Notes: generated from the letters alone by a model not told the origin. A stretch of 29,494 nt of DNA from Ectocarpus siliculosus (GCA_000310025.1 FN647938.1:1088482-1117975), one strand, 5' to 3'; positions 9,427 through 18,629 are shown, counted from the stretch's first letter. Made by a program: numbers and translations.

Positions 9427-9431
9427 CTTTC
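9427..9431. repeat. Left target-site duplication of the copia element
   Basis: CTTTC immediately precedes the TG of the 5' LTR. The same five bases follow the 3' LTR at 15765-15769. Five bases is the usual duplication for copia integrases. Confidence 0.9.
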
Positions 9432-9686
9432 TGTTCGTGGGTCTACGGACATGGTTTGGATATGTTAGCCGTACGTACAAGTGTGACGCAGATGGTGTAG
9501 AACCTTTTAGGTAGGGGTACGGTGATGATGCACCGGGGCCCCCTTTTGTTGTGTGCAGCAGCCCTGCTGCCACTCCTCCTTTTCTGAGCACGACAGCGCC
9601 CTGGGTACGGGCGTTGCCTCACCGTCTGAAGTTAATACACTACACAAACAATACCCGATAAGTACGCGGAGTACGGCCGACAAACA
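9432..9686 (+). repeat. Copia 5' LTR (255 bp)
   Basis: Begins TGTTCGTGGG and ends GACAAACA, with short inverted ends TGTT/AACA. It is identical to 15510-15764. It should carry the promoter and polyadenylation signals. No strong TATA box stands out, although TTAATACA near 9631 is a weak candidate. Confidence 0.93.
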
Positions 9687-9711
9687 CTCTAGAGTGTTTG
9701 TCCCTCGAGGG
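9679..9711 (+). promoter_or_regulatory. Palindromes at the U5/primer-site junction
   Basis: A perfect 24-bp palindrome, half-site GACAAACACTCT, spans the last eight bases of the 5' LTR and the next sixteen. It is followed directly by the palindrome CCCTCGAGGG (9702-9711). This is where the primer-binding site should be, but no TGG-type complement of a tRNA 3' end is present. Priming may use an internal tRNA fragment, as in the Drosophila copia element, or self-priming. The palindromes could also help two genomic RNAs dimerise. These roles are inference. Confidence 0.55.
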
Positions 9712-9727
9712 ATAGCCGCATCGGGTC

Positions 9728-10720
9728 ATGTCTGCGTCGGACAGCGGTTCCGTCGCAGGGCTGGGGGAAGAGACCTCAGCCACGCAACAGCAACACGCCG
9801 AGGATCCGGCGATTGCGAGGCTGGAGGGCCAGTTATCGCAGCTGATGAGCGTAGTGATGGAGTTGAAGAGGAAGGAGCCTGGTGACGCCGTGGCGGGCGA
9901 TGCCAGTAGGGGCGGCGGTGCTGCCGTCCCAAGCCAGAGAGAGGCTCTGCCGCCTGGGGGCGGCGGGGCGTTTTCCCGGGAAACGGCCCATGATGGGCGA
10001 AATCACCCGCAGGAAAGCAGCTGGGACAACATACCGGGAGCGAGTCCTGGGGTTCCAGCGAGAGTGACGACTGGCTGGGCAGGTAGATCGGGAGCGAATC
10101 CTGTGGGGCCAGCCGGAATGAGCCCGGGCGTAGGACCGGACCGCGGGGAAGCGAGGGGGTTAAACCCCCAAGGTGAGCAAACCGCAATTCGAGGGGCCGG
10201 AGCATTTTTTGATGGGTACAGCAGTAGTAGCCAAAAACGTGTTTCGGTCAATGCACCGCGTCTCGAAGGGGAGAGTCGCGGCCACGGGTACGACTCGTGG
10301 AGGAAGGCCCTTATTCAAGCCGCAAAAACCGTAGGCTTGGACGGGCAGCTTATCGGCAACGCCGAGAAGCACGCAACCGTCGGTGACCCAAACAGGCCTA
10401 GCTCGGAGCTGTATAGCTTGGGCTACACAAGTGATGAGGTTCAGAGGGGCCTCCAGGCGTTCCACTTTGTGACTACAGCCATCGTCCGAGAAGCCGACAA
10501 GGCAATCGTGAATAAATGCGAGACCGCAAAGGAGATCCTTGCGGAGCTCGACAAAGTACACAACCCGGAGTCGCAGGGCTCGAAACAAGCCCTCATGAAG
10601 AAGATGTTTCGATTCACGATCCCCGCACACAGCAACAGCAACCCTGTCGAGCATCTATACACGCTCGAGCTGCTGTACTCACGACTGCGGGAAAAAGGGC
10701 TCAACGCTGACACACCCTTT
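9728..10720 (+). CDS. gag: Copia Gag, N-terminal and capsid part
   Basis: Gag forms the cytoplasmic virus-like particle that packages the element RNA. The ATG at 9728 lies only 41 bases after the LTR, and no other start is likely. About 185 residues of low-complexity Gly/Pro/Ala/Glu-rich sequence come first. A helical copia-type Gag region follows (YDSWRKAL at about residue 187, then FHFVTTAIVREADKAI, CETAKEILAELDKVH and ALMKKMFRFTI, through EHLYTLELLYSRLREKGLNAD). The frame is lost at the CCCTTTT run at 10715-10721, where one extra T moves the natural continuation (FVDALPPEYQQAKFLLE) to the next frame. The break lies inside Gag, well before protease, so a regulated Gag-Pol shift is unlikely. 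Confidence 0.85.
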
Positions 10721-10721
10721 T

Positions 10722-12335
10722 CTCGCACACTTTGTCGATGCCCTTCCACCCGAGTACCAACAAGCCAAATTCTTGTTGGAGACGGCTACAAACCTGGACC
10801 GGGGCGAGATAATCAGGGTAGTCAGTACCGTGCACGCGAGCCTCCCGGAGGGGAGGAGGGCCACGAAGGGCCAGCGGAAGGCGGAGCATGCTTTCCTCGC
10901 GAGCGACGGTGGCAACAGGGGCGGAGCGCCCGGCCGCAGCAGCGGCGGCCACAGCAAGGGCGGCGGCGGCGGTGGCAGCCAGAAGGGGAAAGGGGGTGGT
11001 CGCAAGGGCGGTGGTGGTGGCAACGGCGGCGGAGGCGGCGGCGGTGCAGGTAGCATGCACGGCCGCTGCTTCCGGTGCGGAGAGAAGGGTCACCAGGCGG
11101 CCGCCTGTACCAAGCCGGAGCCCCTGCGATGCGAGAAATGCCTGGGCTACGGACACGACAAGAGCAAGTGCTCGTCCGAGCAGGCGGTGCTCGCGGTGGA
11201 GCTGCCGGTCTTGGACGCCACCGCACTGGACGCGGCAGAGGAGGCGCTAGTGGTCCGTGACTTCACAGGCGAGTGGAACAGAGTCGTTGATCGAGGGGGT
11301 GTAGAGCAGGCCAGGCAGGAAAGGTTTGTGGCCGATACCGGCGCAACCAACCACATGTTCCCGAGCGCTAACGCGTTCGAAAACTACCATGAGTGCGATC
11401 GACGTTTGAGTGTCGCCGCAGGGAAGCAAGCCTTCGCCATAGTAGGCTACGGCGACGTGAGGGTGACCATCGGTTCTCGCGTTGGGACCACAGACCTGCT
11501 GTTGAAACGGGTCGCTCATGTGCCGGAGCTGAATTACAACCTCGTGTCCCTCACAGCCCTTTTGAAGCAAACCAAGGGCCGCTTAGCCGCAGACGAGCGT
11601 GAGTTGGAGGTGTTCGTTGGTGGGGGGGAGTCGGTGTACTTCCCTCTATGGGGGGACCTGTTCGTTCAGACTGGTCACCGCATAGACTCGGGTAGGGAAC
11701 TAGCCTGTGCCATAATTGCTCCTGGTAACGCGAAAGCGAACCGCGCCCCCGTTGACATCAACGACTTCCACTGCGCGCACGGCCACTCCCACGAGGTGCT
11801 GCTGAAGAACACGGCGAAGCAGCAAGGGGTGACGCTGGTGGGTCAGCTCCGGGAGTGCATGGGGTGCTCGACGGCAAAGGGGCTATCCAAGCCCATCCCC
11901 AACAGGACGTCAACCCGAGCAGTTAAGAAACTGCAGAGAGTGTTCGTGGATTTGAGTGGGAAGGCAAGGGTGCAGAGCTTGGGGGGGAAGTGGTACACTC
12001 TCATTGTAAGGGATGACTGCACGAGGTGGAACCGCGTCTACTTCTTGAAAAACAAGTCAGACGCTGCAGAGGCATTCGAGAGATACCTAGCGGAAAACAG
12101 GGCAGACGGAGCCCCATCCGAGGTCATGGTCGTGCGGTCTGACAACGGAGGAGAGTTTTTCGAGGGAGAATTCGGAAAGCTGTGCCGCAAGTATTGCATC
12201 AAGCAGGAGTTCACCCCCGCATACAGCCCAGAATACAACGGTGTAGCTGAGAGAGCACTGGGACTGATAAAGGATGCAGCACTAGCCGCCCGCATACAAG
12301 CGCCGATTCTTTACCCCGAAGCACCAAAGCTACCC
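10722..12335 (+). CDS. pol: Copia Gag nucleocapsid, protease and integrase
   Basis: This segment is in the frame one base on from Gag. It begins with the rest of capsid, then a Gly/Lys/Arg-rich basic stretch (about 10908-11055). Two CX2CX4HX4C zinc knuckles follow: CFRCGEKGHQAAAC at 11067-11108 and CEKCLGYGHDKSKC at 11130-11171. The aspartic protease active site VADTGATNH has its catalytic Asp at 11334. Integrase has an HHCC zinc-binding region (about 11768-11885, ending CMGCSTAKG). Its core has Asp codons at 11949 (VDLSG) and 12141 (SDNGGEF) and a Glu codon at 12249 (GVAERALG). The spacing is D-X63-D-X35-E, the standard DD35E catalytic triad. The frame fails near 12335 in a C-rich run. Gag and Pol appear to have been one fused polyprotein. 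Confidence 0.9.
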
Positions 12336-12730
12336 CTCCCCTTTGGGCCGAAGCCACAGCTTGGGCATGCAACGCCCTGAACTGCACCTCCACCACATCC
12401 AACCCGGACAAGAAATCGCCGTACGAAATGTGGCACGGGCAGGCGACGTACCCGTTCCTCAAACCCGCCGTATACAAGGTCAAGCGCACGCACAAGTCAG
12501 AGCCGAAAGCAAAAAAGTGTTTTTACCTCGGCCCTGGAATCAACACAAACCGTGATTGCGTGCGCATCCTGAACGAAAAACGCCAAGCGATCACCACTCG
12601 CAACTTCACCTGGCAATCTGTGCCCGCCGCCCCGACCGCGCACCCCCAGCCGCTGCCTCCCATTGCAGAGGAGGACGAGGAGCTCACGACTGGGGAGCAC
12701 GAGGGCGGAGGGGGTGCGTCATGCCACGGT
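12336..12730 (+). CDS. pol: Copia integrase C-terminal part and start of linker
   Basis: After the shift near 12335 the next frame gives LWAEATAWACNALNCT, then KSPYEMWHG (the KTPYE-W motif conserved at the end of copia integrases). YKVKRTHKSEPKAKKCFYLG is the GKF/Y-LDP/AR-C-FLGY-type block of the copia C-terminal region. An acidic low-complexity linker (EEDEELTTGEHEGGG) then runs into the assembly gap. Length and motif order agree with other copia elements. Confidence 0.85.
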
Positions 12731-12891
12731 NNNNNNNNNNNNNNNNNNNNNNNNNNNNNNNNNNNNNNNNNNNNNNNNNNNNNNNNNNNNNNNNNNNNNN
12801 NNNNNNNNNNNNNNNNNNNNNNNNNNNNNNNNNNNNNNNNNNNNNNNNNNNNNNNNNNNNNNNNNNNNNNNNNNNNNNNNNNNNNNNNNNN
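12731..12891. other. Assembly gap, 161 N
   Basis: Unknown bases within the linker between integrase and reverse transcriptase. Any protein frame drawn across it is unreliable because the true length is not known. Confidence 1.
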
Positions 12892-13086
12892 GCGACACGA
12901 CGGCAAACCCGGGGCCCGCGGAGCCGCCCGCGCGCGATGCGCCGGCGGCGCCGCCGGCCGCGCCCCAGGAGTCGGGCGCGGGCGACGCTGGCGATGGCGC
13001 CCCCTCGAGCAGGGAGGGCGCGAGCGTCGCCCCATCTACCACGTCGACCGGGATGGCCGATGTGGGCGGCGGCGAGGACGACCGCC

Positions 13087-13119
<33 letters not shown>

Positions 13120-13148
13120 GCGGTGGCGGCGGCAGCAGCAGCAGCAGC

Positions 13149-13185
<37 letters not shown>

Positions 13186-13340
13186 GTGGCGGCAGCGACA
13201 GCGGCAGCGACACGGATATTCCGGCGCTCCGCGGGCCCGAGGAACGGAGGCTCGCCCGCTTTGGCGAGCCGGCCGAACTCACCAGCCGCCGACTCAGGGA
13301 GAACCCTCGCCGGAACACGATGGTACGAGTCGTCAACGAG
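12892..13340 (+). CDS. pol: Copia Pol linker, low complexity
   Basis: This is the hydrophilic spacer between integrase and reverse transcriptase. The frame giving GPAEPPARDAPAAPP, then poly-Ser/Gly from CAG repeats, then SDSGSDTDIPALRGPEERRLARFGEPAEL is the most protein-like of the three. The other two give poly-Ala or poly-Gln. This spacer varies greatly between copia elements. Linking it to the reverse transcriptase frame requires one more single-base shift, somewhere around 13310-13345. The frame choice is a judgement from composition. Confidence 0.55.
13086..13185. repeat. CAG trinucleotide repeats in the copia Pol linker
   Basis: Two runs of AGC/CAG, about 13087-13118 and 13132-13184, are separated by CGGTGGCGG. 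They encode Ser, Ala or Gln according to frame. Confidence 0.9.
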
Positions 13341-14262
13341 TGCCGAAGGTCTGCTCGCCCGCCATGCATCGGCGGCCGGGCTGCCCACCCTGCCCATCAC
13401 CAGCACGGAGGAGTACACCCACTGGATGCTCGCGTGTGTGGTCGACGTGGTGGAAGGGCTAGAGGCGAGGGCGGTGCAAGCGCTGCTGTGCGAGCGCGCG
13501 GAGGAGGCCAACATCGCGCGCCAAGAGGCAGAGGACTTCCTGCTGGGAGCGGAGGACCTCGTGCTCAACTCTCCAGACGCCTTCGTGAGGGCCCTGGCGT
13601 CGACCGAGCTGAGTACAGAATCCCCCATAGGCAAGCGTCCGAGTGACGTTGAATCCCCCCCCATGACCGTAGCCGGCGTTGCCAAGTCTGTGTACAGAGA
13701 GGGGTGGGAACAGGCCATGAGGGAAGAGTTCGATGGACACTTGGACACGGGAACGTTTTCATTCGTAGACGGTACGCCAGAGGGGCGTAGACCTGTGAGT
13801 TCTAAGTGGCGTTTTACTTGGAAGACGAACAAGGAGGGGAAAATCGAGAAGTTCAAAGCGCGTCTGGTCGCTAGGGGTTTTTCGCAAATTCCGAATGTGG
13901 ACTACTTCTACTCATCCTCCCCTTGCCCATCATCCGCATCCATTAAACTGATGCTTGCGGTAGCCAATGAGAAATCATTGAAACTCAACCACTGGGATGT
14001 CAAGCAGGCGTTTACACACGCTAAGTTAGACGAGGATGTGTTCTTGAGGCTCCCCGCGGGGTGCGGGGAAAAATCCCACAAAGTTGTGAAGGCTGAGCGT
14101 GCTATTTACGGCTTGAAGCAGAGCGGCAGGCAGTGGGGGTACCACGCTGCCGACACGCTTGTAGAAAACGGGTTCGAGCAGTGCAAGGCGGACCCGTGCG
14201 TCTTCCGCAAGATGAAAGACGGTGTCGTGGTGATGATTATCGTGATTTATGTGGATGACATT
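13341..14262 (+). CDS. pol: Copia reverse transcriptase
   Basis: RNA-dependent DNA polymerase that copies element RNA in the particle. The frame contains the copia-type start of RT (GWEQAMREEFDGH, then VSSKWRFTWKTNKEGKIEKFKARLVARGFSQ). It continues with the catalytic Asp block NHWDVKQAFTHAKLDEDVFLRLPAG, the GLKQSGRQW block and the YVDD active site at 14248-14259. The frame is lost just after YVDD, at an extra T in GACATTTCTGG. The next frame continues ILVAGSDDDC as expected. One of the usual conserved residues may be altered in the SSSPCPSSASIK segment, where copia RTs normally have a TFAPV-type block. Confidence 0.92.
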
Positions 14263-15199
14263 TCTGGTGGCTGGGTCTGATGATGATTGCAAGGAGTTGC
14301 TCGCTTCCCTCAACAAGGCATTCCCCACTAAAGACCTTGGAGAGTGTGTGTGGTTCGACGGGTGTGCCGTTGAGAGAGACCTAGAGGCTGGGACCCTTAG
14401 AATCTCCCAAACCGCGTACATTGACAGCATCGTGAATCGCTTTGATGTGCAATCGACCTCCCCCATCCCTGCTTCCCCTGGTGCTGACCTAGGACCGAAG
14501 CGAGATGACGAAAGTGGAGGGGAGTGGCCGGTGAGGGAGGCCATCGGCAGCATGATGTGGGTGTCGACGTTCTCGCGCCCGGACATCTCGTTCGCTGTGC
14601 GTGCGGTAGCGCGCCACGCCCACGCCCCTGCCGAGAGGCACTGGAAGGCGATACGGAAGATCCTCGCCTACCTCAAAGAGACGAGGGACCTCGGGATCAC
14701 CTACAAACGGGGATCGGGGCTGGGGCTGGCGGTGTACGTGGACGCTAGCTACGCCGACGCTAGGGATAGACGTTCGGTGTCAGGGCTGGCAACAACGGTT
14801 GGAGGAACCGTCATCAGCCACGGTAGCAAGACGCAAGCTATCGTATCTTTGTCGTCTACGGAGGCAGAGTACATTGCTGCCGGAGAGGGTGTGAAAGAAG
14901 CTTTGTTTGTGCGTGCAGTGCTTTCGTTTATTGCCCCAGAGACCAGCGGCGGTAGCATTCAGGTCCTTGAGGACAATCAGGGGGCCATGGCTTTGGTGCA
15001 GAACCCCCTTAGCTCAGCGCGTAGCAAGCACATCGACGTGCGGTACCACTTCATTCGTGGATTGTTTAGGTCGGGTGACATCTCGATCAAGTTTGTGTCG
15101 ACGTCGGAGCAACATGCAGACATGCTCACCAAGGCTCTTAGCAAGAGCAACCTGCAGTACCACCGGAAAAAGCTGATGAATTTGCCGGAGCTTCTGTAG
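14263..15199 (+). CDS. pol: Copia reverse transcriptase C-terminus and RNase H
   Basis: This finishes the RT thumb region (LNKAFPTKDLG, YIDSIVNRF, VREAIGSMMWVSTFSRPDISFAV). It is followed by the copia RNase H, which removes the RNA strand of the hybrid. Acidic active-site residues are visible: the Asp of VDASYAD (14741), the Glu residues of STEAEYIAA (14861-14869) and the Asp of EDNQGAM (14972). The closing block SKHIDVRYHFIR with a HADMLTKAL C-terminus is typical. The stop TAG is at 15197-15199. This segment is uninterrupted. Confidence 0.94.
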
Positions 15200-15509
15200 G
15201 ATTTTCTAGCGCTTGGGGAAGGTCATGTATACCATGCGGGGAAAGATGCATTACTGTCGCGGGCTGTGTCCCAATGGCAGGAGTAGGAGGCTTGCCTCGC
15301 ATTCTTGTCTTCGCCTTGGCCTTCCTGATAAGTGCGGCCGTTGTGATCCGCCGTGATAGCAATGGTTTGTGTTGGATGGGATTTATTTTCGAGGGGTTTT
15401 GCCCGGGCGCCGGGTTTCCCCTCGACCACCGTATTGGCATTTTATTGATGTATCCGGGGTGTTTTTGCCCCACTGATGGTTAGTCACTTGCGTGAAGAAC
15501 CAGGGAGGG
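15200..15509 (+). other. Copia 3' untranslated region
   Basis: 310 bases without a recognisable gene lie between the Pol stop and the 3' LTR. The last eight bases before the LTR, AGGGAGGG at 15502-15509, are a short polypurine tract. Confidence 0.8.
15502..15509 (+). promoter_or_regulatory. Copia polypurine tract
   Basis: AGGGAGGG directly abuts the TG of the 3' LTR, the expected plus-strand priming site. Confidence 0.7.
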
Positions 15510-15764
15510 TGTTCGTGGGTCTACGGACATGGTTTGGATATGTTAGCCGTACGTACAAGTGTGACGCAGATGGTGTAGAACCTTTTAGGTAGGGGTACGG
15601 TGATGATGCACCGGGGCCCCCTTTTGTTGTGTGCAGCAGCCCTGCTGCCACTCCTCCTTTTCTGAGCACGACAGCGCCCTGGGTACGGGCGTTGCCTCAC
15701 CGTCTGAAGTTAATACACTACACAAACAATACCCGATAAGTACGCGGAGTACGGCCGACAAACA
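15510..15764 (+). repeat. Copia 3' LTR (255 bp)
   Basis: Identical by eye to 9432-9686 at a constant offset of 6,078 bases. Confidence 0.93.
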
Positions 15765-15769
15765 CTTTC
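15765..15769. repeat. Right target-site duplication of the copia element
   Basis: CTTTC matches 9427-9431. Confidence 0.9.
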
Positions 15770-15877
15770 TAAAACTGTAGCACCCCCCGCAGAAATGTCA
15801 CCTTCCCGCCTTCCCCCCACCTCTCCAAATAAGACTTTATCAGTATTCTCCCCCCCATCGGACAAATAATATGTTTC

Positions 15878-15906
15878 GGGGGAGTGGGGGATTGGGGGAT
15901 TGGGGG
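15878..15906 (+). other. Perfect G-quadruplex motif
   Basis: Four runs of exactly five G are separated by three-base loops (AGT, ATT, ATT). This satisfies the strictest intramolecular G4 pattern. It lies 114 bp after the copia 3' LTR, in flanking host DNA. Confidence 0.85.
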
Positions 15907-16608
15907 TGTACTTCGCGGGGAAATGACTTGAAAATGGACTTGCGTCTGCTGCGCTTACACGTTTCGCAGCGTTTCTCGGCCCCAAATTGTCCGTTCGCCA
16001 AAACCAAAGTATCGAAGTGTGCGTCTGGCCTAGCTCAACCATACATTCCGAGAAAGAATCAATTCGTGAAGATCCTGATTTTTACCCTCAGATAACGATT
16101 TGCAGCAGGATATGTACTCATTTAGCTTCACAAAATCGCCACCATTTTCATTTTGATGCTTACACTTCGCACGCGTGTGCCTCCAGCGTGTGTGGTCACA
16201 AATGAATCAAAAAGAATTTTAAATCGGGGCATCTGTCGATTTTGAAAGCCTCTTTGAACATTCAGTCAATGCAATGTACTGCCCCATTCGTCCCATCATT
16301 GTTTTTCGCCATGAAACTGGGCACCTGCGCACACATGTATGTGTGCCTGGGCCACACCCGCTCATCGCCGCAACAAAAACGACCAATTTCGAAGTATGTA
16401 GCACTCTGTGTGTAGTGTGGCAAAATGCACCCACATATGCGCCCCTGACCACCTTTTTCTCGCCCCACTGGCGCAATGTTTATGAAATGTGCCACTTTTG
16501 TGCTCCCTCCTCCCCTGTCCACCGCACCCACCACATTTTTCTGACCAAAACCGACGCAGGTACCTACGAGATGCGCGAGAGATATGCCCGCTGGATTGTA
16601 GTATAGTC

Positions 16609-16670
16609 AGCCAATCAGAATTCATTTTTTGTCACGATTGGTAGCCAATCAGGAATCGTCCTGAATCGTG
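16609..16670. repeat. CCAAT-containing nested inverted repeats
   Basis: AGCCAATCAG occurs at 16609-16618 and again at 16643-16652. GATTGG-TAG-CCAATC at 16636-16650 is a perfect inverted repeat. TCAGGA-ATCG-TCCTGA at 16649-16664 is another. CACGATT at 16633-16639 pairs with AATCGTG at 16664-16670. It could be promoter CCAAT boxes or a remnant of an element end. Confidence 0.5.
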
Positions 16671-16965
16671 CAGAGTCGTAGTATTTCAAGTGTTTGTACG
16701 ATACGTGTACGATTGATAAAGGAGAGGTGCGGTCTCTCCCCTTTATACAGTAGGGATTCGCCTTAGAGAAACGCCTGTGTAGAAGACCATTGATGAGATG
16801 GCACACCCACGACGACACCACCAAAGTTACTGAAGTTGCGATCCACCCACTGGGGCAATGAGCGGAAAACCATTCGCAACGGCGTCGCACTCACGACATC
16901 CATCAAGTAGTGACGAAAGCCCACGATGACCCACCCGCGGAAACAGGTGACTACACTGCTGTTCT

Positions 16966-17125
16966 TTATTCGTACGCTTTCTTTTCTATGCGTTTCATGT
17001 AAACTCCGACGACAGGCGGAACCCATGCAAACACGAACGCGGGGATCACTTCTCCGAGCCAACATTCGTTTATGATAACTATTAATACAGTAATTCCCGG
17101 GTGAAACATGTTGTGTATCTTTGTG
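16966..17125 (-). CDS. Possible terminal exon, 47-residue hydrophobic peptide
   Basis: On the minus strand a strong acceptor-like sequence (GTTCTCTGGCCCCGTTCCCACCAAG) ends at 17126. An ATG at 17109 follows, with an open frame of 47 codons to TAA at 16966-16968. The peptide has one long or two short hydrophobic stretches (GITVLIVIINECWLG, VIPAFVFAWVPPVVGVY) and ends in a basic-acidic tail (MKRIEKKAYE). It resembles small single-pass membrane subunits of organelle complexes in size and layout, but no family was recognised. It could be the last exon of a longer gene whose other exons lie at higher coordinates, or chance. Confidence 0.25.
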
Positions 17126-18629
17126 CTTGGTGGGAACGGGGCCAGAGAACAGTGGCCGAAACATACATGAAAATACCGATAGTATGCAAAAAGTCCGAGA
17201 CTCTGGAGATTTTGCCCGATACTAATTGTCCGCCGGCGAAATACAAATTGCCCGCAGGGTGTGATAACCCGAGGTTGAATATCTAGGGCGTGACAGCTCG
17301 CTTTTAGGAGGTGATACTCCTTTACTGATGTGATAACCAGGGTGGCGTGATAGACGGTACAAACACAAAGAGACACGGCGTGATCGTTTTGGCGTGATAT
17401 TCGGAAAATATTTGAATTGCCTCACATCATACACATATACACTGTACAGTATACAAGCCTACCACTCACACACCATCATCCGAACGCGGGTCCACTCGCA
17501 TACTGAACCAGTTGATGGCGACACAAGAATAGAAGTTGAAGTCAAAAGCTGGTACCTCATAGTCCAATTCATCTCAACTGCAGAACCCCTGTTTGCCTGC
17601 AATTTGCCGAGGAAAGTTCTATGCCTGAAATAATCTGTCGATGCGTGAGGACCCTATGTTACGCGTACAGAACGCTTGAGAGATGACGACGACGCACCAA
17701 ACATTGCTGACGCAAGGGAGAACGAGTATCGACACATGTGTGGAGCCCGCATGGCTGTGCTACAATTGAAACGGTACACAGCGGATGGCAATCTACAAAC
17801 ACGAGGCCCACGAGCAACCATTTACCCGCCAGGCATCTGGCGGAACCGGGATCACGGCCAACAACACCCCTTGCAACACACGGGAGTTTGCGTCAAGCCC
17901 CAAAAGGACGGAAAGGCACCGTTGAAAAGGGGGGGGTTCGCTAGAAGTTAAAATATAAGAGAGAACGTGCATTCACACACGCGTACATAGGTACAGAGGG
18001 AAGCATTCGGGGCGGTAGACCCGAGACGGTGGCCGTGGTGGTGAGCGAACAACAGCTCCGTCCCCCGTTCGCCGCCACCGCTTTTTCTCCGAGTACCACG
18101 AGGCGCATACATACGCGTCCAGGGCAACAGAGTACAGAGCCGCCAGCACTTTGGGACCCGAATCGTCGAAGAGACGCACGAGCCGGTGGGTGCTTCAACT
18201 ACACAGTCGACCGGAGACCATCGCAACCCATGAGGAGAGGCGGAGTACTAGATATCAATACCCGCGTGCCCAGGTCTCGGGCAACGAAGATACATCCTGC
18301 AGGTGTATGTAAACGGTATCTCCCTCGAGCCCGCGCGATGTGCCGCACGAGTCCGAGCGAGGCGATAAGGAAGGGCGGTTTTGTGAAAAGATATAATCGT
18401 CTTCAACAGATGTTTATGAACGTGATCTCCACAGCTTCCAGGTTTGAGTCGCAAATATATCCTCCGCAACTAAAAAATCTTTGACCATTTGATCGACGGA
18501 GTGCTAGAGCGCGAACTCGACATTCGGGCACTACAGTATGCGTCCCAGTCGATTTGACCCACTCCGCATACCTCCGTTGGTCTGCGGATGGCAAGAACTC
18601 TCCATATCTGACCTTGATTTTCATGGTTA
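17126..18629. other. Intergenic (or intronic) sequence
   Basis: No recognisable domain. It contains the GTGATA-type short repeat cluster at 17258-17400. The plus frame 18029-18484 (151 codons) is rich in R, P, S and T and is probably accidental. Confidence 0.4.
17258..17400 (+). repeat. Cluster of GGCGTGATA-like short repeats
   Basis: Seven same-strand copies of a GTGATA/GTGAC core lie within about 140 bp: 17258, 17287, 17311, 17328, 17344, 17377 and 17391. The last three share GGCGTGAT exactly. One lies inside the small inverted repeat AGGAG...CTCCT. Spacing is irregular (14-33 bp), unlike a simple tandem array. Confidence 0.5.

Larger units (their letters stand above)
9432..15764 (+). mobile_element. 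Ty1/copia LTR retrotransposon, complete ends, broken frame
   Basis: The element is 6,333 bp including a 161-base N gap. The order is 5' LTR, Gag with zinc knuckles, protease, integrase, reverse transcriptase, RNase H, polypurine tract and 3' LTR. Integrase before reverse transcriptase defines the copia (Pseudoviridae) order. The LTRs are identical by eye over 255 bp and a 5-bp duplication flanks the element, so insertion is very recent. The polyprotein frame changes near 10718, near 12335 and near 14262, and probably once more near 13330. The first three changes occur in or beside short homopolymers. Either the copy is dead or these are sequence errors. Confidence 0.96.
15770..16965. other. 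Intergenic sequence with G-quadruplex motif and nested inverted repeats
   Basis: No gene is recognised. Notable structures are the G-run array at 15878-15906 and a cluster of CCAAT-like and inverted sequences at 16609-16670. Open frames on both strands are Cys/His/Thr-rich and overlap, with no domain. Confidence 0.45.

Noticed and set aside
10715-10740. Programmed +1 frameshift between Gag and Pol in the copia element
   Set aside because: The shift lies inside the capsid region, upstream of the nucleocapsid knuckles, and simply needs one T removed from a T run. Further shifts of the same kind occur downstream where no recoding is expected.
12428-14280. Continuous protein frames drawn through the N gap
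   Set aside because: The gap length is unknown, so any frame crossing 12731-12891 is artificial. Poly-Gln and poly-Ala versions of the linker are alternative frames of the CAG runs.
18029-18484. 151-codon plus-strand frame
   Set aside because: No domain, Arg/Pro/Thr-rich random-looking composition, and overlapping frames of similar length on the opposite strand.
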